The position numbers were made by a program, and so were the translations under genes. Shown here piece after piece: positions 20,201-33,600 of a stretch of DNA of 64,000 bases. The stretch lies in contig NC_133897.1 in NCBI RefSeq assembly GCF_964199755.1, positions 116,073,579 through 116,137,578 of the forward strand. The letters are read 5' to 3'. The notes under the pieces are model-generated. The model was not told the origin of the DNA, made no database searches, and saw only the letters and a program-made list of their open reading frames with translations. Origin of the DNA: Larus michahellis. Lineage: Eukaryota > Chordata > Aves > Charadriiformes > Laridae. Numbering within the stretch: the stretch's first letter is position 1; each line of letters opens with the position of its first letter.

Positions 20201-23200
20201 AGGAAATTAATTTCACCAAGGTTTTATTGTTTTTTGGGGAGGATCACAGCAATTGATTGGGGGCTTCTGCTCTCTGATGCTCAGTACTTTTGTACTTGGG
20301 AATATAAGTCAGGTGTTGGTGCTTGATTTTAAAACCAAAATCCTAAAGGTTTGCAGATAAAGGAGGGTTGATCAAGGGAGAAAAACAGGAATGCATGCTA
20401 TCTGTGTTCAGTGACGTTGACATTTCTGAGTCTGCATGAGGTTTTCTGCTCTCGGTGTAGTGTGCCCTTCCTACACGTGATCAGCAAGTCTAGCACTTCT
20501 TAGAAGTGCATTCTTTTGGATTTATAGGATCCAGCCTGATGTAGGGAAAGGGTTACTCACTGAAAGAAATAGACCATTTAGCCAAAAAAAAAAAAAAAGG
20601 AACCTAGACCCCAAGAGAAAAGTGAGACATAATTTTAAATAAAATCATTTTGTCTACATCGGGATATTTCTTGTGACTGCTGTAGTAAAATGATGCAGCC
20701 TACAGAATTGTAATTTTCAGGGTTTTTTTTTAAACTATTATCTGTTGGTGAAGGGTAAACTGTAACTTGGGATAATCCCCAGGGCTGGATTTTTGTAACA
20801 TGGTAATTAAAGATATTCCTGACAGTCCATAAGCAGCTTGAGACAACTAGTTTGTTTTGTGAAGGCCTAAGGCAGCCCGTCATGAAGTAGTCTTTCACAA
20901 TGTCAAAAAGTGAACATGAGCGTTCATGGATCTCAAAACACAGTGACCCTGTGTATATCCATCTTGGGCACAGTATGGGACCTGTTGCAACGGTTAACTT
21001 CAAATAGTTTGAGAAGCCTTAACTTACATGAAGTGAATGGCATTGTGGCAAGACAGTCCTTAAAACTGTGTGTCTTCTAAGCTTTTGTAAGATTTGAGTG
21101 GTTTTAGAGAATAAATGCTGAAACCATCCTTCACATAAATGTTTTTGTGATAGTCTTTATGATTTTGATCTTCAGGAGTCTTTAAACAGTCATCTCAAAT
21201 GCCAGAAATCATAGGGACATTCTCAGTACTTCATGGGTGCTCTGTGGCCTGCATAATTAGCTAGGTGGTAAGAGTCCTAGCTAATTGTTCTTTGTCCTGC
21301 AGTAGGCAGAGCCACACTGCTCTTTCAGAGAAGTAGGAGATAACTGCCGTGGGAGCTCAGGGAAAATTGTGGTAATGCATTAGGAGACACTGAACGTACA
21401 AGTAGTTGAGCTTGGATCCTCAGTGTAAAGTGAGTACTTTAGCAGCCTGACTGAAAACAACCTTGGGTTGAATACTAAAATTATAGTGTGGAGATTTCAT
21501 GTCTTGATAAGAAGGGGTCTCAGGACACTTAAGGAAGAAATTAAGCTAGATGAGCAAACATAAGTCTTTACACAGCTGTTAATAATCTGTTGATCTGTTA
21601 ACTATTAAAACACCAAAATACGTCTTTCCTCCTTCGCTTGCTAACTGCAATGCTAAAGAGGCATAGTAAGAGCTACAAATCCTAATACCAGTAAATACCA
21701 GAATCTCATATAGCTGCCCCACCTCTGCGCTCCTTATGAGGTGTAACAAAACATGACAAGTCTAAGCAGGGTCATTAGTCTCCTGAGGATCTGGAATTGA
21801 ATCACCTGGATGCTAACAGTCTTATGTAGGATCTTCAAATGGCTGAGGATCTGATTTCAGCTGTTCAGAGATAAACCTCAGGTGTGGAGCTGTTTTGATT
21901 AACTGGTTAGTCCTGAAAGGTGTAACAGAAGGCTACGGCAAGTTCGAATGACTTTCAGTATTTGTGTTGAATTGTTTACAACTTCACAAGGTGTTAATTG
22001 TCTGTTTTACCTGTGTGCAGTTAAGGCAGATGATTGACATCTGTTTCAATCTCTTGCAAGTGTGCCCGCAGTCTCAAAATCTAAGCAAGCTGCATACAGC
22101 TAGGTCCTGACTAGCATTTCTATTCTTAAATTACTTTAGTTGAAGATTGAGTAACTTCCCCTTTGAAGATAGAACCTTTTAGCCTTAAATGTAAAATGAA
22201 AACGTTGAAAGTTTCAAAAATCACATATTTGTTTTTGTCTTGCTAATTGATATTGACCCAATTAATGTGTTCTGACTTCTCTGTGAAGAAACTGCTGCCA
22301 GGTTTAATAAGAGATAAATCATGTATATCTGCAGTAAACTCCAGGGGACACACAGCACTCTATAACTCTATACTGTCAAATGCTTAACCTATACCTATTC
22401 ATGGTTAACATAACATGCCTAGCTCACGCTAAAATATAGACGTGCCCAGCCGTGTGTGATTATGTCATGTGGTTAGCCGGAGCCATGCTGCCACAAGCAG
22501 TGCTGGTCAGGAGGCCGGTAGAGCAATAGCTGCTTCTGGTGAATCTTATTTTTCCTTTTAGAATAAAGAGCCTTTTAGTCAACAGCGATAACTAGATAGA
22601 CACTACATTGTATGTGATGTACAACCCTGAAACGGACGTGAAATCTAGGGCCAAACTGGCATTAAGTACTTACCCTCACTGAGAGTTTTGAAAATTTCCC
22701 CTTTTTTGGGAAAAAGAGGGAGTTTATGCAATGCATCGGCTTACAATCTGTGTTCAGTTACAGAAGTGCTGAAGTAAATTTAGTCCCCCCGTGTTTTTTT
22801 TTAATTCCACTCTTTAAACTGAAGTTTTTATCTGATTCTTTAACACAGACACTGAACCACATATTTGAGAGAGATAGAGATAAGGATTACATAAGAGACA
22901 GTACTCGTTGCTTGTTAATTAGTCTGGTGGTAGTAAGTGTCATCTTCCAAAACATGACTTCTCAAATTGGTTTTTAGAAGTGGAAAAGCTTATTCACTCA
23001 GAATAACGATGTTAAATGACGTTGTATTACGCAGTGTTTTGTTAAATGCAGAAGTTTAAACAAAGCTTGTTCTATGCTATGGAGATAAAACATGGAGAGA
23101 AAACTGTCGCTTTCTTACAGTGCTGTACTGTTCTTGCTTCATTTTGCAGTAATACAGTTAATGTATCTATAGTCTTGATATGAAAGCATGAACATGGATA

Positions 23201-25486
23201 ATAAAACAAAATTTAATTTTGTGGGTAGATCCTACCAGTCTAAGAGGAGATGAATAATAACACAGAGTGCATTTATCTAATATTTTTTTTTTTTGCTGTC
23301 TGGTGTTAATATTATAGAGCATTTCAGACTGATGTTCTGTTCCATATGTATGGGTATGTCCTGGGCTTACGAATACATATGTGCTTAGGAACATATATAT
23401 ATACGCAATGTGGTAACCTGTCCTGACCTTCACTGTTGGTGTAAATCTTAGCAGAAAACACAAGGCAGACAACATTAAGCACTGTTTGACTACATCTGTA
23501 TATCTCTGTGTGTGTAAATACGCACACGATGGTGTTATATAACTCTGATTCTTGACAGTGATATTTTATAAATGTTCCTTGTTGTCTTACTACACTAATA
23601 ATAATAATACATGTGCAGATGGAAGATACTGTGTTGCAAATTTGGTAACAATATTATTTTTGGAAGGCTTAGCAAGTGGAATGCCTAGCAGAAATGATCA
23701 TTCTGGTGTGTGTGTTGTGCCGACATCTGCTGGGAAATGAGGCGTTTCTGTAGACTGGCCAAAATTTAAGTCCTGTCCAAGTGACACATGTCATGCTAAA
23801 TTAATTTTGAGCACTGATAACAGTATGATCTTGTCATTGTGGCATTCCTGCTTCACTAATTAGCTGAGATGTGAGGCTTAGTGTTGACGAAACACCACAC
23901 TAATGTAGCCATACTACTTTTCATTCCCATGTCCATATAACACAGTGTTATGCATGACAGCTGTGACGAAAGTCACGCTTATGATTATTCACAGCAATAC
24001 ACTTTCCCTGAAGTGGCCAAACAACTTGGAAACCGCTGTTACAGAAATACAGTGACCCTGTCAGAAATGTCCATTATACTTCAAAAGTGTGACATTGAGT
24101 ACAATTAAGATAAGGCTTGTTGGTGGCCCAGTGTCAGAAATAGCTTAAGGCAGCAGAAAAGGCAAGCAGGTGTTGGTGGAGATAAACACAAAACCACCTG
24201 GGACTGCAGACTGCATGGCCAAGTAAGCTTCTTTGAGTGGGGCGGCTCAGCATTACTCAAACAGACACACTTAGTGTTTAGGTGGTCTTACAGTTTGGAA
24301 GTGAGACTGGCCTAGTTCAGATTTGTGGAAAAACTTCCATGGACTGAAGTGAGGCAGGGTGCTATAACTTCTAGTTCTGCTAGCATTCAAAGATGCTGCA
24401 CTTCTCATAAATTTAATTTCTGCAATATGAATGGACCTGATCAGCAAATTAATAAAGTGTAACTTGCTTTGGCAGAGCCAGAGGGAGATATAAAAGATAT
24501 ATACTGGAGACAGGAGAATGAGAAGTGCCGCACATGGTTTCCATTTTGGACCTGAGCTCTGGTGGAGAGTGAGAGAGAGTGTTGCGACCCTTAAGTGGCT
24601 AGGCAAGTGCAGAGCCCTAGAGTTGGTGGGGTTGTGAAAGGGCTACCAAGGGAAGGTGAGGGCCAGCAACAGCTTTCAGTCCTGGCACCTTCCATGTGGG
24701 AGCAGTTGCTGGACATTTTCAACTTCAAGCTTAGAACCAGGTTAAAATTTGAGGTCTGGGCAGTAGTGGTTATGTTGTGTCTCATGGCTGTACATAATTT
24801 TTTTCAAGCTGTAACTGCTGTGATCACTGCTAGTGACAAAACAGGATCACCAACTCTACAAACTTTGATAGCCATCAAAGTATGAGTTAGTAAAGCGGCA
24901 GTCAGAGATCAGAACCTGTCTGTCCTCAGAGTAAGTATGTGGAAATTGTGACATCACTGAATTAAGTAAGGACATCTAAAATAACCCTCTTAGGTTTTGT
25001 GAAGCAACATGAGGACCTGAATGTCCTAACTTCCTTGCAAATATTCACTCTTGTTAATTTTAAAATACATCAAAATGATCTCCGTGGCGCTTTCAAGAGA
25101 AAGGGGATATCCTCCATTCTCAGCACTAAAGCAAGAGGCAAAACCACACAGCTCTGGGAGCTCTCAAATTGCCAGTACCAGAGGTTCATGGATAATCTTT
25201 GACTTGGATATTATGGATTGTTTTAATGTTTCATAACCATATCCTCCTTGATCTGCAAGTCCTTACATAGGCAGTTCTGTGCTTTGAATTTATGGGAACA
25301 GACACTCCTTCAACTAGTTTAAGAAGGAACTGATTTCCATTACTTATTCAAAATTAAAAAGAAATACTTCCAACAACAGAGTTGAAGGCATCATTATATT
25401 ATCAGCAATTGAAATAAAAGCTTTGTCATCAGTTACCCATCATTTAAATACTGTAATTAAAAAGGAGAGGTAGACAACTGAACGTA
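17291..25486. other. Intergenic, no gene seen
   Basis: About 8.2 kb of AT-rich unique sequence. Small open frames are scattered and lack family resemblance. A TGACAGCTGTGA motif resembling the TALE dimer site is at 23955-23966. Small simple repeats include ATATAT near 23394 and (TAA)4 near 23598. Confidence 0.5.
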
Positions 25487-25857
25487 TGTCATGTTTCAAC
25501 GCCAGTCAGCAGCTAAGCCCCACGCAGCTGCTCACTCACTCCCCCCACAGTGGGATGAGGGAAGAGAATCAGAGGGGTAGAAGTGAGAAAACGCGTGGGT
25601 TGAGATAAGGACAGTTTAATAGGTAAAGCAAAAGCCATGCATGCAAGCAAAGTCAAACAAAGAATTCATTCATCACTTCCCATCAGCAGGCAGGTGCTCA
25701 GCCATCTCCAGGAAAGCAGGGCTCCATCATGCATAATGGTTATTTAGGAAGACACATGCCAGAAATCTGAACGTGTGTCCCCCCACCTTCCTTTTTCTTT
25801 CCCCAGTTTTATATGCTGAGCATGATGTCACATGTTATGGAATATCTCTTTGGCCAG
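25487..25857 (-). mobile_element. LTR copy A (truncated) of a rearranged ERV-like element
   Basis: Begins on the plus strand with TGTCATGTTTCAACGCCAG and runs parallel to the LTR at 27072 for about 370 bp, including the block around gttttatatgctgagcatga, whose minus strand carries a TATA-like sequence. The match stops at about 25857 after ctttggccag, where an inverted LTR fragment begins, so the U3 side is lost. The common terminal sequence is that of an abundant avian LTR family. Confidence 0.85.
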
Positions 25858-25861
25858 TAGG

Positions 25862-25912
25862 GAGGAGATACAGCCGACCCCAACTAACCAAAGGGATACT
25901 CCATACCCTGTA
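25862..25912 (+). mobile_element. Inverted LTR fragment
   Basis: The plus strand here (cagccgaccccaactaacc, then aagggatactccatac) is the reverse complement of the U3 block found at about 27425-27460 (gaatatccctttggtcag, then ttggggtcagctg). It directly abuts the truncated end of the forward copy and shows an inversion or template-switch junction. Confidence 0.75.
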
Positions 25913-27071
25913 AAATGTCCACCAAGTTCATTTAATCCGTTACTTTGGTCTCCATCTTTCATGGTGGTCATTCAGGACAGGAGAGGCAGTGTGTTCCGTG
26001 GAGTTATTAGGCACTAAAGCCAGCTCAGGTGGGGTCACTGCTGCACTTGCACTGCTTCTTGTAAAGCTTGTTCTCCATTAGTTCAGGTGGTTCCTGCTAT
26101 ACTAATGCCTATAACATGCAACTCAAATCATGAGTTACAACAACATAAAGGTATACACATTACAGTCTCCACCCTGGTCCCTTTGGGCCAGGTTATAGGG
26201 TTTAACTTTCCAGTGAACTCCTCCCCTTTCTCCTAGCCTGGCTAGCAACAAGTGGTTCCTGCTATAGTAATTCCCATAACATGCAACTAAAATTCTAGGT
26301 TTAACTTTACTCCTGATTTCCTTACCTCCTCTTCCTCCCTGGGCAGCGTAGGGGGATGGGGAACAGGGGTTGTGGTCAGTTCATCGCATGTTGTTTCTGC
26401 TGCTCTTTCTTCCTCAGGGGGAGGACTCCTCGCACTCTTCCCCTGCTCCAGCGTGTGGTCCCTCCCACGTAGAGACAGTTCTCCACAAACTTCTCCAAGT
26501 CCTTCCCACAGGCTGCAGTTCTTCACAAACTGCTCCAGCGTGGGATCCTCCATGGGTGGATCTCTGCTCCACTGTTAACATCCATGGGCTGCAGGGGGAC
26601 AGCCTGCCTCACCATGGCCTTCACCATGGGCTGCAGGGGAATCTCTCCTCTGGTGCCTGGAGCACCTCCTCCTTCTCCTTCTTCACTGGCCTTTGCTGTC
26701 TGCAGAATTGTTTTGGCTCAAGTTCAAACTGGAGGTCTATCTTGTCCAGTACTGCTGCACAGAAGCAGGGATGCTGTGGCCACCTGCCAGGCCAGGTGCA
26801 TTGCCATTGCAGTTATCAAAATGTTCCCAGGCGCAGCAAAGTAAGATGATAAGCAGTACAGCAGTAGGGCAAGCAGAGAAAGCAAAAAGCAGCCACTAAC
26901 AAGTACAAGACTTCAATTTACAGTAAGGCAAGCAAGCCCCATGACAAGCACAAGAGCCTGCCTCTTAATAGCTAAACAGCAATAACAGCTCTAAATTTGA
27001 CCAAGCACATTCCAATCAAGTCTGTCATTATCTTGAACCCTTGGAGCCCCATGTTGGGTGCCAAAAAGGAC
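25913..27071 (-). mobile_element. Internal remnant of a short LTR retroelement with tRNA-Lys-type primer site
   Basis: Lies between two same-direction LTRs. Eight bases from the 27072 LTR, the minus strand at 27063-27046 matches the lysine tRNA primer site used by class II (ERVK-like) elements at 16 of 18 positions; both differences are CpG-to-CA changes. The interior, about 1.15 kb, shows no gag, pol or env frame, only fragments with short duplications: CCATGGGCTGCAGGGG occurs twice (26582, 26624 regions), and a 43-bp unit (ggttcctgctat...aacatgcaact) occurs at about 26086 and 26250. It is best read as a decayed non-autonomous element. The 159-codon plus-strand frame at 26370-26849 is antisense and not a host gene. 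Confidence 0.7.
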
Positions 27072-27640
27072 TGTCATGGTTTAACCCCAGTCATCAGCTA
27101 GGACCACGCAGCTGCTCCCTTACTTCTGCCCCCACCCCCTAGTGGGATGGGGAGAAGAATTGGAAAAAATAAGGAAAACTTGTGGATTGAAATAAAGACA
27201 GTTTAATAAGTAAAGCAAAAGCCGCACACACAAGCAAAACAAAACAAGGAATTCATTCACCATTTCCCATTGGCAAGCAAGTGTTCAGGAATCTCCAGGA
27301 AAGCACGGCACCATAATACATAACGGTGACTTGGGAAGACAAAATGACAACTCTGAGTGTCTCCCCCTTTCCTTCTTCTTCCCCCAGCTTTATATACTGA
27401 GCATGACATCATATGGCATAGAATATCCCTTTGGTCAGTTGGGGTCAGCTGTCCTGGGTTGTGTCTCCTCCCGACTTTTTGTGCACTCCCAGCCTACTCA
27501 CTGGTGGGGCAGTGTGAGGAGCAGAAAAGGCCTTGACTGCTTAGCAACAAGCAAAACCATCATTGTGCTATCAACACCACTCAATCCCAAACCAAACAGC
27601 ACCATGCCAACTGCTAGTAAGAAAGCCAACTCTACCATGA
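27072..27640 (-). mobile_element. LTR copy B (5' LTR of the element)
   Basis: Runs from TGTCATGGTTTAACCCCAG at 27072 to about 27640 after ccaactctacca. Viewed on the minus strand it has U3, a TATATAAA-type box near 27395, an ATTAAA-type poly(A) signal near 27205 and the CA end next to the primer site. The far (U3) terminus appears truncated, since the expected terminal inverted TGTCCTGG-like end is not seen. The 144-codon plus-strand frame at 27331 lies in it and is not a gene. Confidence 0.8.
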
Positions 27641-30600
27641 TATTCCCCCTTTTCCCTCCTTGCTGCTATTTCCCCCCTTGCTACTATTTATTTGAAGAAC
27701 ATCTGTGTTATGAGAAACATAGTTATTACTGCTATTTATACTGTAGCATGAAGTTAATGAATTAGAGTGTAAAGTAATATTATATTTCACAGTTTTCAGG
27801 TTTGTTCTGGGTTTTAGTTTTGCTTTTTAAGTATCAAGTTATTTATCAGAGGCATAGAGGCTTCTTCTAACCTAAGTACATGTTGTTTCTCTACTACTGA
27901 AATATCAGTGCTAAGTAATTGCTGAAATCTTTTTCATTTTTCTCTTTATCTTTACTTGGCCTTCACTGGCTTTGAAGTTTGGTTCAGGTCAAATTGTACA
28001 TTCATCTTTTAAAGCATCTGAGGCGATAACCTCAGTTTGTCCTTTAGATCCTGAAAGCTTACATTTCTGTTCAACTTTAATTCAGTTCTTCATGGTCTGT
28101 ACCGAAATTGTTAGAGGTACTGAGTGATTTATTTTTAATGAAAAATAAGAGGCATGCATCAGGCATCACACAGACTTTGCAAGAATGTATTGTAGGAAAA
28201 AAGCTCTTGGATTTTACTGCAGCTGTCACCAGTCAGTTTGCTTTCTAACAAAATCTGATTTATGGACATGAAAACAGGAGTTTTGAAAGCTGCCTGTCCA
28301 GTGAGAACAATTAATTAATTAGCACTTCTTCACTCGTAATTCTGAGCGATATAAACTTATGTCCTGGAATTTCCTTTTTGCCGCCAGAGAGTCTAATCTG
28401 TATAATATGTCTGTGTCTGCATATATGTTAATATGCACTGAGGTAAAAAACTGTCATAGATACTTTATAAAATTCTATACTTTATAAAAATTTATATTTT
28501 CTGCATCAGCATCATAATCTGTCTGGCAGATTTCTACCATCATTCTGCTGGAGAATTTTTCTCTTTCCAAAATAGAGACCGCATTAGGAGATCCATTTTG
28601 AATTATGAGCTGTCTTCCCAGAAAAAAAGTTTAGACATCTTAGAGAACAGCCATGGTAAGACAATTTTTGGTTCAATCTCAGAACTGTTGGACTAGGCCC
28701 TTGAAGTGGAGGGGTCTGGATTTGTTTTTTTAAAATCTTTTTTTTTTCTTTGTTTTTACAGAAGGGAACCAGCATGGTTGATAGACTCTCAGCAGGAGTG
28801 CAGAACAATCAGAGGGAGAGCCTGCTTGGCTGAAGAGACAGGTAGGAGGCAAACTTGGATTCTCTGTGAACAGGAGCACTTGGAGAGGAAGCAGGAAAAT
28901 CTTTGGCTTGAAACACTGACAAAATTTGGACTGTTGCGGAGGCAAGACCAAGCTTTACTGAATTCTGGGACTCTGCAGCACTTCTTAATAATAAAGTAAC
29001 TGGTTGAGAAATGCTTTTTCTGGGCCTAAGTACCATGTGTCTTGGGTTGGGTTTTTTGTGTGTGAGATAGTGCCTGGAGGTGTCAAACTTGAATTACAAC
29101 ACTGAGGAGGAGTTCTGAGAAAATATAAGAAGATTACTGAATGGGAAAGGGGATTCTTGGACATATAAGGCTGCAGTTCAAAGCTCTTTGATAGCCAGGT
29201 CAGGAAGCACTGTGACTCAGGGAAGGGTTTACACAAGGCATCGGGGCCTGGGTGAGAGCAATGCTGGTCCAGAGGTAGAAACAGTAACCAAGTCAATTTA
29301 AAGATATTTAGCTTTGGATTCAGCTGACTCATCTGGCAGGTTAGCTGTTATCCCAGGCCTTGGGGCTCAGCCTTAGATTTCAGTGAAGAGTTGTAGCAAT
29401 CTTTGATCCTGCAGCTCTTAATGCTGCAAATAATCCTGTTTTTCAGAAGAGAAGTTGCAGAAATTGCTGCTGTTGTCTTCCATGGCAGCTTTTGGGCAGT
29501 TTTAGTCTGGCTGCATTCGTGGAATGGGAACACTGATGCCGTGGGTCTTCGCGACTCTTCACTTGCCCTGTATTGTGGGCGAGTCATGATCCCCATTTAA
29601 GAATGGAAGATGGAGATGCTAATGGAGGAGTTGAATCCAAATGTTAATGTTACAGTGCCTATATTTAGGTACTGTATGTTCTTACTTAGTGCCTTACTAA
29701 GAGGGGACATATGTGTCCTGCGTAATGAGCACTGAGAATGCATTGGACCTGTTCCCCATCTGATACTATTTTATCATGATTTTAACTTTGGTACCAGTGA
29801 AAATATTACTCACAGTTGTTATCCTCTGAAGCAGAAGAATTAAGTTCTTGTATCTTCTCTATTTGTGGGGAGACCTTGACATTGGTTGTGGTTTCCCCTT
29901 GCTCTGTGTAGCTTCACCTCTCAGTGGTAACATTGACATACTTGTGGAGCTTAATTGTAACACAGCTTCTTCAGTATCTGCTACTAAAATAGTGAATTAG
30001 CTGCCAAAGTTCAGGTTTGTTAGAAATTACTCCCTTTTTCTGTAATTAACAGAACACTTTCACAGGTACAGCCAGACATATAAATTTGGTGCTAAAGCAT
30101 TACGATAAGGCTATAATGATCATGCACCAGTTTGCAACAGATGCGTACTTCCTTCATGAACTTTTATTTCACTATTTAAATAAAAAAAAATGGAAAAGGT
30201 GGGAGGAGAGGACAAGAGGGGAAAATCTTTACTGAAAATAATTACATTAGCTTTTCTGAGACGTGTTCTGTGCAAAAAACTGGGACTGGAGATCTGGGTA
30301 AAGGTGATACATTTTAATTTCTTTGCTCAGGGAGTGACTGTGTGTCAGCTGTGTTGTGGCAACTGCCATTGCATATGTGCTGCTAGGCTATAGGAAGCCT
30401 GAAGCCTATGAACCTCCAGTAAAAGGGTTTAAGCTAGATCAGTCTGTCTCCTTTTGATAAGCTAAAAAAGCAGCCACATACCGTGTTCCTACAGCACCCT
30501 GTGAAGTGTCATAATTCAGCCATACATCAGGATCCTGAGGTGGAACTACCCCACTAAAGTTACTAAAACTTTGATCTGCAATGTTTCTTCTTTGGTGCCA

Positions 30601-33600
30601 GTATCATTTGTTTTCAAAACAGTGGATTAAATGAGAAAGGTTTCGGTTGGATCTAGTTATCCTAATAGAAAGAGTGATTATGCAATTTTAAAAGTATTTT
30701 AGGACCAGTGACCTGAGTTCTTAGTGCTGGTCATCCCTGCATTCACTGAAGTGCAAAGTCTAGCTTTCTAAATGGCGTTTGTTTGACTGGGCAGTCAGCC
30801 CTGGCTTAATCCCTAACACTGACTCTGTCCAAGGAAGGCTTGGGCTGAATTTACTTTAAGGAATGAATACACACGATGATATGCTTGCACTCTACGTCCT
30901 GTTCCTTCATTCATACCAAGCGGGAAACTGGACAGTGTGTACACCAGCTCCTGCCTGGCTGTCCCACATGGAAGGAACAGCGTAGGGAATGCTGAGTCAT
31001 GTTAGATCTCACCCTGGTGGGACACGTTTTGTGTAATATTGCTGGAATGGTTTACCCCTTTACAACCAAATTAAAAATACATCTAATCTGACTTTTGTTA
31101 TCCCCCCCTCCATGTTTATTTGTATGTGCATGTGTTTGTTTACAGAAGACTGTTTACGTTGTACTTAATACCATTTTGGATGCCTTGTGATCAACTCTCA
31201 CCCACAGGACATTTGATAAAAATCAGTGATCTAGAGGTCTGGGTCAAACATGCCTTTGTGCAGCACGTCATTTTCTCCTTGATCTGTGACCTAGAGATCA
31301 TATTGAAATGGCCATGATTTAGAAGAACTAAAACTGGTCTAATTGATTTTGATACTTTCCAGAGGAAGAATTCACTGTTTCATCCAGTTTATATCCGACA
31401 CAGCAGGAGAGAGGAAAGGAAAAATAAGCTGGTTGTTAGAAACTTATGTTTTCAGATCATCTTGCTGGTTTCCTCTGCTTGAATTTGAACACAGTAAGAT
31501 TCTAGGGAGTTTCATTTTTGAAGCTCCCCCCCTGCCCTCTGCCGCCACTTAGTTAAGTCTTGGTCAGGGATTCTATTTCACGTGTTTGTCTTAGTGACTG
31601 TTAAGAGACATGTTCCTTGTCTTCAGTTTACTATATATTTTTTCAGTTTCAATTCAGACCACCGTGTCACTCCACCTGTGAGTAAGTAGCTAGTCTTGCT
31701 GTCTTGCCCTTGCATTTAAATCCTCTTTTGGAAGGACTGCTGTTTTTCCAAGTCACTATATTCAGCTGGCTGTGCAAACAGGAGAGTGACCCAAAATAGC
31801 TGTGATTTCCAGTATCACGAGGACTGTTCAAGTCCTCCTTAAGGCTTAAGGTTGTAATCTTTCTCCCTCTGTCATCATCCTCTCCTGGAGCTCTTTCCCC
31901 ACCACACTGTGGAAACTTTTTTTTAAGCCATGATCTTTAAATCTGGCGAGTCATTCAAAGGTAATGCCAGTCATTAGCTAGAACAAGCATATGCTGCTTA
32001 GTCATGAAGTGACACACATCCCAAGGGAATGTTCCAGCTCCCAGATTCCTGCATGCTCTGTAAGAGATCTCGTACAGTCTCTTGTAACTAAATATTTATC
32101 AAGTCAGAGAGAGAGAGAACGACTTCCTTTCTCACTCTGGTGCATTGTCACTGAGTGTGGTTTATATCTTCACTTTAATGGATGTGTAGTTATTTATACA
32201 AAGCTATATAAAGTTATTTAAACAGCTTGCCTAATAGAGACTTACCCAAGAACAGCCTGTGTTACAGAGAGTTACAGATCCCTGGGTTAAAGTCCAGTTC
32301 AAGGGCCTGAAACAAGATCTTCCATGGTAGCTGTAAATACTCTAGCCACTAAGCTAATACGAGAGGCTAGGTGTTAAACATACAGTCTCGTTTTTGGCTT
32401 TTGCAAGCACTACATGTAGCTTAGGGATGTTCAGAGCTAACCTACAGGCTCCAGTTGTCCCAGTGAATGTGCTGGAGGAAGAGCCTGGTTGAAGGCTTCT
32501 GGCTTCAGGGATTTGCTTCAGTCAGTGACATACCTATGGAGTGATGCTAGGATGGGTTTGAGGACATCAAGTCATGAAAATGTACCTAGCAGCGGGCTTA
32601 GAAAGCAGCTTTTGCATAAATCAGTAGTGCTTACAGAGGCCTTAGTCATCTAGTATCACTTCATGTTGGAGATTTTCTTCTGTTTATCTGTTATTTAGGT
32701 TGGAGTTACTGATATTGGAAGGGATTAGTTATACGTGTCCCAATATTGCCATTTTAGAATGAAAACCAAAAAAAGTAAAATGGTCCTTGAAGCACTCATG
32801 AAAGTACTCCGTTTCTTAGGTAATTAACAGATCTAAATAACTAGTTGCAGATTTTTATGTTGATATTAAAAGAAACACTTATTCTTGTTCCTATATTCTT
32901 CTTGACCTATTTGAAAATGTGACTTGAATAAAGGCTGAGTGACTGCATTTCAACTAAAAACATAATAGTAAGCTTGAAGGAACACCACCCACCCCTTCCC
33001 CTCCAAAAGGAAGCATTTAACAGTCAGGTTTTTTTCTTCTCACGAGCATTTTCATAGACTCTGGAAGCAAGGAAACATATAGGCTTTGCAGCATGGACAG
33101 AAGATCAGTGTAGCAATTGCTTTATTTCAGTCTTGGTAGGCAGTGGGAGGCTGAGCAACCTTTTTGGAGAAAACCTCCAGGCTGAACTCGCTCACTGCAT
33201 AGAGCAGTATAACCTGATAGAGCTGAGGGCTGCACGGAGCTCTCTAGAGAAAACCAACTGCTTATATTCAGCCTGCTACGAAATAAGTAACCCATGCAGA
33301 TTCAAAGCACAAAGCTTTGATGCCCGTGAAAAGTACATTCCTGTAACTAAGGAACTGCCCAACTCTGCAGTAGTTTCAGTGTCTGGATGTGTTTAAAATG
33401 CAATGTGACGTAAAGGAAGGGGAAGAACAGTTTTCAGGGTTATACTTTCATCTGTGCTACTAAGCCTAACTGTTAATTTAACATCAAGCTTAATTTCATT
33501 CCAGGTCTTCATTTGCTCAGTTACCTGGGGTAAATGCAAAGTGGATTTAGTGCTATTGTTTCAGACTTGTGCTGAATTAAATCAGGATGTGAAATGAGGA

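Noticed and set aside
26370-26849. 159-codon open frame on plus
   Set aside because: Lies in the interior of the LTR element, antisense to it. Such frames recur in avian gene predictions as artefacts.
27331-27765. 144-codon open frame on plus
   Set aside because: Mostly inside the LTR and passes its end into unique sequence.
33133-33396. 87-codon open frame with protein-like composition
   Set aside because: No homology recognised, no start or splice support; ordinary for AT-balanced intergenic DNA. Worth only a database search.
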